Shown: positions 59,801 to 64,000 of the stretch, piece after piece | How positions within the stretch are numbered: position 1 is the stretch's first letter | How the letters are laid out: each line of letters starts with the position of its first letter | Assembly (NCBI GenBank): GCA_016286575.1 | Contig: JAEETB010000002.1 | Span: 1 to 64,000 of the forward strand | Source of the DNA: Prevotella sp. | GTDB taxonomy: Bacteria > Bacteroidota > Bacteroidia > Bacteroidales > Bacteroidaceae | DNA: 64,000 nucleotides | Direction of reading: 5' to 3' | Notes under the pieces: generated by a model | Seen by the model: only the letters and a program-made list of their open reading frames with translations | What the model was told of the DNA's origin: nothing | Databases searched by the model: none | Program-made: the position numbers and the translations under genes

Positions 59801-62800
59801 ACTGGTGTTTGTACTGTTACAATTTCTGGCGGTAAGGTGGGCCCTGATACTCCGACGGAGACCAAACCCGGTAATGTGTTCGGAGCTGGCAAGGGTTCTT
59901 CAGAAACATTCGAGTGTGAGCCCGCTATGGTATATAGCACGAATGTCATTATCAGCGATGGTATTGTGAATGGTACTGTCTATGGTGGCGGCGAGGTAGG
60001 CCGAGTAGAAAACAACACGGTGGTAACAATAGGAACCCAAGGAGAAACGGATGGGTCTAATAAGCCTGATATTAAAGGTAACGTTTTCGCTGCTGGTAAG
60101 GGTCTCAACACACATGGATATTCGGCTCTGGTTCGTGGCGACAGTAAAGTGACGGTTCAGGGTATAGCCCATGTCGGACACAGTGTCTTTGGTGGTGGTG
60201 AGATTGCTACGGTGGGTAGATATGTGGTCGTAGATAATCTGCCGACAACAAACACCAGTGGTGGTGATTGTATCGTAGAAATCAAAGGCAATGCCCATAT
60301 CGCAGAAGATGTCTATGGTGCCGGTAAGGGGGTTCTGCCTTATGAAGGGTATACTTCTTCAGAAACTCCCTGGAGTAAGACGTCCACTGGTTCTACGCAA
60401 TATACAGATGCCAATCGAGCTGACTACTTTAAGTATATTACTACGCTGGCTATAGTCAGTGATACCCATGTGACTGTGACAGGAAACGCTACTGTTGGCG
60501 GTTCCGTCTATGGCGGTGGTCAGAAAGGTTTTGTGCAGACAGATACTGATGTGGAGATTCAAGGTTCTTGCGCGATTGGCACGGCTAGTACGACCACGGG
60601 AGGTAACGTCTTTGGCGGTGGACTGGGTGATGCTTCTGTTGCTGGTTATGCAGAGGCAGGCCGTGTGAAGGGAAATACCAACCTCGAAGTCAGCGGTGGT
60701 AATGTGTATGGCAACGTCTATGGCGGCGGTAGCTTGGGCGACGTGGGTACCATTGTCAAGAGTGCTGATTATAATTATAAGTGGACTAACGAGACCAATC
60801 CCAGTGAGACTTACACTTACAACAATACCGGACTTTGTACTGTTGAAATTAATGGCGGTATCATAGGTGTTGATAATCCTACAAACGCTTCTGAACATGG
60901 CAATGTGTTTGGAGCTGGTAAGGGTAAAGACGACACCTACTGGTGTGAGAAGGCCATGGTGTACAAGACAAATGTCACAATTAATAAAGGTACAGTAAAA
61001 GGTAACGTTTATGGCGGTGGTCAGATTGGCCGCGTGGAAAATAACGCGGTGGTAACGATAGGACCGGCTTCAGGAGATGATGTTGCTGATATCAAAGGTA
61101 ACGTATTCGGAGCAGGTGCAGGTTTGAATACTCATGGCTATTCGGCATTGGTACGTGGTAACGCTACCGTCACTGTTCAGGGTAAAGCCCAAGTTGGACA
61201 AAGCGTCTATGGTGGTGGTGAAACAGCATCGGTGGGAAGATTTGTTGTAAATACCGAAACGTCATTACCAACAGAACCGCTAAGTGGTGGAACATGTACC
61301 GTCACAGTCAATGGTGAAGCCGCAATTACGGGCAATGTCTATGGAGCTTGTAAGGGAATCACTCCTGATTATGCTAATGCTACCATACATTGGAAGAATG
61401 ATAATAAGTCGCATAATTTTGATGATGAGGCTGATTACCTTAAGTTCCTTAAAACACTGGCCTTAACCAGCAATACCGATGTGACCATCGGTGGTAGTGC
61501 TACTATTGGTGGTGATGTCTATGGCGGTGGACAGAGAGGTATTACCTTAGGTTATGTGGAGGTCGATGTGACTGGCGGTACCATTACCAAAGATGTTTAT
61601 GGCGGTGGTGCTTTGGCAGACACGAACACCAGCAATTGGGATGGGTCGTCATTAACAGCTAAATATTATGAGGTTACTGGCCTCACTGTTGGAACGTCTG
61701 TTGTAACAGGTTTGTACACAAAGAATGGCGATAAATATACGGCGGCTACGGGTACGGCTCAATCAGGTATCAAATATTATAGGTTGACAAATACCAAAGT
61801 TAGTCTGATGGGTGGAAAAATCCTAGGTGCAGCCTATGGTGGTGGTTTAGGTCAAAAGACTGGTGTGGATAATGCAACCAGTGATGTTGAGGCTATGGTC
61901 TATGGTGACGTGCTGGTTGACCTGAACGGAACGACAACCATGAGCGACGGAAAAGCTACAGTTAATGGTGTGGCGACGACGTATGCCGCGGGTTGTGTCG
62001 TTAATGAAATATTTGGTGGTAATAATGTTAACGGTTCACCGAAGGGTGACGTGATGGTGCATGTTTATGCTACTCAGAATAAGAATGAGGAAGATATTAT
62101 AACAAAGGATGCGGGTAATTACGATGTGACAGCCGTGTATGGTGGTGGTAATCAGTCTGCGTACGTGCCTGCAACGGCTTATCATCCTACGAATGCTCCA
62201 GCCGGTTCAAAGACCCAAGTTATCATTGAGGGATGTAGCACGACCAGTATCGAGAACGTCTATGGTGGTGGTAATGCTGCTGCTGTGCCAGAGACGAATG
62301 TGGAAATCAGATCTGCTTTTGAAATCTACAACGTCTTCGGTGGCGGTAATGGATATAGTGCCACAAAGAATCACACAGATCCCACGGCAGCCAACTACAA
62401 TCCTGGTGCTGATGTTGGTACTCTTGACAAAGGAACATCGACATATGGTACAGGTAACGCTAATACGTTATTAATAGGTGGTCATATCCACGAGGCCTAC
62501 GGAGGTAGTAACCAGGAGGGTAAGATTATGGGTAATGTCAACATCAATACCAATCCAAAGGATGAATCTGAGGACGGTTACTGTGCTCTGAATGTCGAGA
62601 AGTTGGTTGGTGCAGGTAAGAATGCCGATGTCGATGGCGACTTGATTATGATTCTGGGTTGTAAGCCAACCACGAAGACTCCGTTAGTCTTTGCCGGTGC
62701 CGATAATGCCGACGTGAATGGTAACGTGGAACTGACGATTACCAGTGGAACGTTCGGACAGGTATTTGGTGGAAATAACCTGGGTGGTGTCATCAAGGGA

Positions 62801-64000
62801 CATATTAAACTGAATATCGAGGAGACAGGGTGTAACCCAATCCGTATTGATTCACTCTATCTTGGCGGTAATCAGGCTGCATACTCAATATATGGTTATT
62901 ATAATAAAGGAACGGAAGAGAATCCTGATCTTCAGCCAAGAACGGCTGAGATGGAGGCTGTAGGCAGTTCTAATCCTGGTTATATTGCGCCTGTAGGGAA
63001 TCCTTCCAATACTGACGGGAAGCATCCGTTCCCATACGCTCAGCCTGTGCTGAATGTAATTTCTGCCACCAGCATTGGAAAGGTGTTTGGTGGTGGTTTA
63101 GGTGAGGGTGCTGTTATGCATGCTGACCCGACGGTGAACATCAATATGATTCCGGGTGTATTTGCTACTCAGGAATTAGGTGGTCCTCATAAGCTTGGTA
63201 CAATCGGTGATGTCTATGGCGGTGGTAATGAGGCTGTGGTTTATGGTAAAACGACTGTAAACGTTGGAACGGCAGAAACAGTAACGATGACCTCCGTTAG
63301 TGACGATGCAACGACAACAACAGTTGATGAGAGCAAGCCATATGTCGAAGGTGCTCGTATTGTCGGTAATATCTTCGGTGGCGGTAATCAGGCTAATATC
63401 GAAGGCAGTACCGAGGTTAACATCGGTACGATGACCTATGCAAATGAAAATTATGAGGGCGTTAGTATCAAATGCTTGGAGAACAATGCTGAGCATCCAG
63501 ATAACGAAGAGAAGACTGGTATGGTATTCGGTGGCGGTAATGCAGCTGATGTGACTGGTAATACAGTCGTCAACTTTGCTGGTGGTTATGTGGAGAACCG
63601 CATCTATGGTGGTGGTAACTTAGGATCGGTAGGAACATTTACCAAAAATACTGCAGGAAAGCCTGATTCTTGGACATCAGGCGGTAAGTGTACAGTTACT
63701 GTCAGTGGCGGTAAGTTGGGTAAGGACAATATGAAGATGCCTGACGATTTCGGCTATGTTTTCGGAGCCAGCCGTGGTGAGGTAAGAGATACTACCGTAG
63801 CAGAATATGCAGATCTTCGATTTAAGACTTATGTTAAAGAGACCGAGGTGGTTATCAAGGGTGATGCCTTTATTCTTGGTGGTGTCTATGGTGGTAGTGA
63901 GAATGGCCATGTGCGTGGTGATACATGGGTGAAGATTCAAGGTGGCCAGATTGGTTGTGGCACGGGAACGACTATACCTTATGATGAAACAAAGTTTATT
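50873..64000 (+). CDS. Giant secreted GGN-repeat protein 2 (>=4376 codons, 3' end beyond window)
   Basis: ATG 50873 MEKYSLDMSKRRYISILFTLLIFLLSGVTQVWA; frame spot-checked at several points and at the window end (..VKIQGGQIGCGTGTTIPYDETKFI); all + strand ORFs listed by the track here lie in another frame; dense VYGGGN repeats; GLUG-like motifs near 51.5-51.8 kb. Confidence 0.9.
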   Translation, partial: MEKYSLDMSKRRYISILFTLLIFLLSGVTQVWAVVDANSIKIVVTPPGGDSPDYGMVVKEVVPTSGDNKVTLTATLGATHTISKTNIIVQPVTDPSQTRAPGIASELEVMDGTSPNEFYFILPARYDGAIVTANFISTEATEIDDLSGITNQFGNYKFSSTFSPSKTPADGIGTSTKPFRGSLQGYIDASGEIKVISLSKPLFDYVKDATIKNIVVEGTISGSGNVGAIAGNALGASRIYNCGVLATGSTVEKDEDGYDKITSSSSSVIGTNYVGSIVGLLDGSSRIINCYSYANVSGGNYVGGIVGYNNVATTASNLQTMVMNCMFYGEVSGSSIAPIYNGEIITNDGDADGVNNFNYFRLESSYIQDNTITKVYNCALGAETRFLQRFEFYRHLLNSNRELAAWWATGDADNKDEMMKWVLEPSQIGSSTPYPILKTPDKYASVVNYTPSTTAYDEANRNKGLKLTREGDGGVLQVTIQMGSTKFSAPSSAGFKSGVTGSFDLTITDKDFEHFNYNYGKVQLPYYNDYCDGNYTGNRVVTGWKIISITGGTAGSYSTGDDVTYNDKGELTATPYNFADRKCKNKDLYSESGRVFNQGAYWDVPEGVTAITIEPYWGKAVYLSDAYWDVTYKNGTGTDLTKAGSTEDAMTTAANVTTVGGGKHYENGKKYNLATRSRDDAGQIVYTSMSNAISSNGSALFSESVTNPTVYDYAVVLVGNYHHTAAIEANKNYTVTSIDLDGDNEPDYSLMLRFNGRLAFHPVKYDFLNLIGLGMAQKTTGGTGSYNLGIMQPKAWFEVTNTALFRVTQFEYDKGRTKSPYILQGGVIEQWVTQQDNAGDGVSYFHIGGNVWFKEFHRGSHQDNANKSTPHPPLSVTGGDFSKFYLTGYYQSQATIYDDNAECYINGGRFGEIAGAGMEGIGTSDSKGNITWIIDNADIKEFYGGGINHAKPVHGNIHTIISNSHVDVFCGGPKFGNMAAGRTVTTSATNCTFGTYFGAGYGGNSYSRDAPRNHNNILNFPHNDKSAGNHTSWNNWLSDKYKQSYVANKGGISTQFDYQFLPMSSNTDNVARIFVDYVAFSLATCHNVTSSLTGCTITGHFYGGGSLGKVDGNVTSTLSNCKVNGNVYGAGYSASLPTVDVMSVGFQTEPYYYTDLGTYRKGVFPATTPYTWQHGAAISVDNVNHILYTTEDLDALGTVEGKVTLNIEGEKTSVTGNIYGGGQSSDVYGVNTSNEITSEVEINIKDGSMTDVYGGGEGKNTIVGGNVVVNIGAKATNGDLSGNAIISGNVYGGSALGAVNASSTKDENGDVASYVPLSGKTTAVNIYGCTSIANVFGGGLGQLESGTSGQPNYKPFIAAQNFGDVTVTMEGGKVSTAIYGGSNENGVLKGKATVTLKNGTVGTAVTSGDPNNVVFGGGKGQPTLVEGDVEVNIGETTQTEGGATINGSVYGGSALGNVNATKNGTAVESTTKQDPAYPTDPTKTIPTETTVTLNRGTVGGDIYGGALGYLHTTSETESDDVAANVYGPVTVTVNGGTARNVFGCNNKLGTPKNTVAVTVNGTAAHIDEDNTTTPVTPAVFALGAVYGGGNEAHYVPTASGVEAPVVTINGCASSIEYVYGGGNAANVPATSVTVNGGIIGYVFGGGHGDKNASPATEANVTGVVDIDINGGTISYIFGGSNSKGTIGGDITLDINKTGTCAMKIAEVYGGGNEADGKAATITIGCTGDLVTGDDGHASHPENIGTTLEGIGALYGGANKADVGTAEAASNITLNINSGIVANVFGGNNTSGTIYGTIEVNINKTSEACGWYVGNVFGGGNKAEYSGTPTVNIQNGKVSRNVYGGGNEAGVGGSKVDMTGGIVLGNVFGGCNTSGTVSGDTQVNVTGGTIGEGSITKDTNGKITAFSRTTKGNVHGGGYGKDTYVKGNVEVNIGSATTVSSTTTYSGTAEIYGDVYGGGALGHVNAYLDGTTLTYSSDKTTTVNLNKGTIYGDAYGGGLGDANNAAYVGGTVNVNQNEVAYIIDYENTTDVDPTDPDPTNPTKFIQVVKSGRIFGCNNLNGYPLENVTVTVNKTVAGNVTRTSGTLDHTKLADDPSLSYELAAVYGGGNLASFTATNKKTIVLIKGCDDTSIETVYGGGNAAAVPETDVKVQSAYEIGSVFGGGNGKDKYYNGTTWVANPGANVSGDAHTVLYGGIIHEAYGGSNKKGTISGNITIDMSDTHLNGDNCDLHVGKFVGAGKDADANGVKMIVGCKPSQKTPIIYFGADNANINGDVEVTITSGNYGKVFAGNNAGGAILGKIILNIEETGNCETPITIDELYLGGNEAAYSVYGYYKDATDGKLYPIGKDGKDKDGTARKPVRWDSTTEQYVEISGTGNDTFTPYADPILNVISCTSIGQIFGGGYGEGAVMYANPTVNINMIPGSKATLIDLDGDGNPDNDATALGAIGNVYGGGNAADVIGNTTVNIGTETTISMNTEPAHLGEGKYTYNTETGKYDGVAVIGANITGNVFGAGKGSETDVTKAMVSGNSIIVMKGGSVKKSVYGGGELSQVAGNTDITVAGGTIGTPNEGSTVYGGATYGNVYGGGQGNTTTPDAGLIKGNTKITVQNTVVDENTTITPNILHNIYGGGAYGSVGTITRDANGATYVPGRTTNILNMPTAWARKSGNTGTDTGNTEIYINGGQIGTNGNENGMIFGSSRGDVSTPYGANAENPYGTDVDKNDRLAWVYDTKVVIGQSGNPDIRGSVYGSGENGHVFNNTDVQIHNGKVGIDDTGKITDPVTNIEYTGADYPKRGNVYGGGCGEDDYTVSGVKYFNPLAGIVLGDTKVTIDGGKVVHNVYGAGALGSVGGKTTIEISAGQVGDDGVGDGDVYGAARGKVGLTQENIAQVRETSVTISSTADVKASVYGGGEAGNVRENTAVSMTGGTVGENVYGGGNLGYVGTFTTSTNTGTGSTEYIFTDTEGNANTTANSDNKNTGVCTVTISGGKVGPDTPTETKPGNVFGAGKGSSETFECEPAMVYSTNVIISDGIVNGTVYGGGEVGRVENNTVVTIGTQGETDGSNKPDIKGNVFAAGKGLNTHGYSALVRGDSKVTVQGIAHVGHSVFGGGEIATVGRYVVVDNLPTTNTSGGDCIVEIKGNAHIAEDVYGAGKGVLPYEGYTSSETPWSKTSTGSTQYTDANRADYFKYITTLAIVSDTHVTVTGNATVGGSVYGGGQKGFVQTDTDVEIQGSCAIGTASTTTGGNVFGGGLGDASVAGYAEAGRVKGNTNLEVSGGNVYGNVYGGGSLGDVGTIVKSADYNYKWTNETNPSETYTYNNTGLCTVEINGGIIGVDNPTNASEHGNVFGAGKGKDDTYWCEKAMVYKTNVTINKGTVKGNVYGGGQIGRVENNAVVTIGPASGDDVADIKGNVFGAGAGLNTHGYSALVRGNATVTVQGKAQVGQSVYGGGETASVGRFVVNTETSLPTEPLSGGTCTVTVNGEAAITGNVYGACKGITPDYANATIHWKNDNKSHNFDDEADYLKFLKTLALTSNTDVTIGGSATIGGDVYGGGQRGITLGYVEVDVTGGTITKDVYGGGALADTNTSNWDGSSLTAKYYEVTGLTVGTSVVTGLYTKNGDKYTAATGTAQSGIKYYRLTNTKVSLMGGKILGAAYGGGLGQKTGVDNATSDVEAMVYGDVLVDLNGTTTMSDGKATVNGVATTYAAGCVVNEIFGGNNVNGSPKGDVMVHVYATQNKNEEDIITKDAGNYDVTAVYGGGNQSAYVPATAYHPTNAPAGSKTQVIIEGCSTTSIENVYGGGNAAAVPETNVEIRSAFEIYNVFGGGNGYSATKNHTDPTAANYNPGADVGTLDKGTSTYGTGNANTLLIGGHIHEAYGGSNQEGKIMGNVNINTNPKDESEDGYCALNVEKLVGAGKNADVDGDLIMILGCKPTTKTPLVFAGADNADVNGNVELTITSGTFGQVFGGNNLGGVIKGHIKLNIEETGCNPIRIDSLYLGGNQAAYSIYGYYNKGTEENPDLQPRTAEMEAVGSSNPGYIAPVGNPSNTDGKHPFPYAQPVLNVISATSIGKVFGGGLGEGAVMHADPTVNINMIPGVFATQELGGPHKLGTIGDVYGGGNEAVVYGKTTVNVGTAETVTMTSVSDDATTTTVDESKPYVEGARIVGNIFGGGNQANIEGSTEVNIGTMTYANENYEGVSIKCLENNAEHPDNEEKTGMVFGGGNAADVTGNTVVNFAGGYVENRIYGGGNLGSVGTFTKNTAGKPDSWTSGGKCTVTVSGGKLGKDNMKMPDDFGYVFGASRGEVRDTTVAEYADLRFKTYVKETEVVIKGDAFILGGVYGGSENGHVRGDTWVKIQGGQIGCGTGTTIPYDETKFI

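Noticed and set aside
33200-64000. Regularly recurring 'tctatggtggtggtaat' motifs considered as CRISPR or minisatellite array
   Set aside because: Spacing is irregular and in codon phase, and the motif encodes VYGGGN inside long ORFs; not CRISPR
1-64000. tRNA, rRNA or known defence-system genes
   Set aside because: None recognised by eye; absence not proven without tRNAscan-SE/Infernal/DefenseFinder

Overview
This window looks like a Bacteroidales (probably Prevotella-like) chromosome. Support for that: TTTG-N19-TAnnTTTG promoters, type V fimbrillin-style lipoproteins, LruC-domain proteins and T9SS-like C-termini. The first ~13 kb is ordinary housekeeping: the ffh 3' end, a TerB-like gene, folD, an aldo/keto reductase, a korDABC-like 2-oxoacid:ferredoxin oxidoreductase operon, a GH2 glycosidase, and ilvD-ilvB-ilvN. 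From 13.3 to 18.6 kb there are two LruC-domain paralogs, a decayed third copy of the 3' end within a 385-bp direct duplication, and an intervening small gene preceded by four 11-bp tandem repeats. From 18.7 to 33.1 kb there is a TPR/TM/AraC-type regulator, a long AT-rich leader, a DUF3575 gene and seven consecutive predicted lipoproteins resembling a large type V pilus locus. From 33.1 kb to the end there is a run of very large secreted genes. It contains a 3868-aa protein, three proteins of 341-1192 aa, and a second giant ORF, missing from the supplied track, that is open from 50873 through the window end (>=4376 codons). Both giants are built on dense 'NVYGGGN / V.GGTI' repeats. The most interesting signals are: (i) the giant GGN-repeat proteins with kb-scale internal supermodules, encoded next to the pilus locus; (ii) an N-terminal domain and a C-terminal sorting-like tail shared across this run; (iii) a FimB/Mfa2-like anchor that carries a GPDPGP linker and a fimbrillin-type C-terminal strand; (iv) short 'intergenic' repeats inserted in frame inside ilvD and the GH2 gene. 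No rRNA, tRNA, CRISPR array or transposase was recognised.
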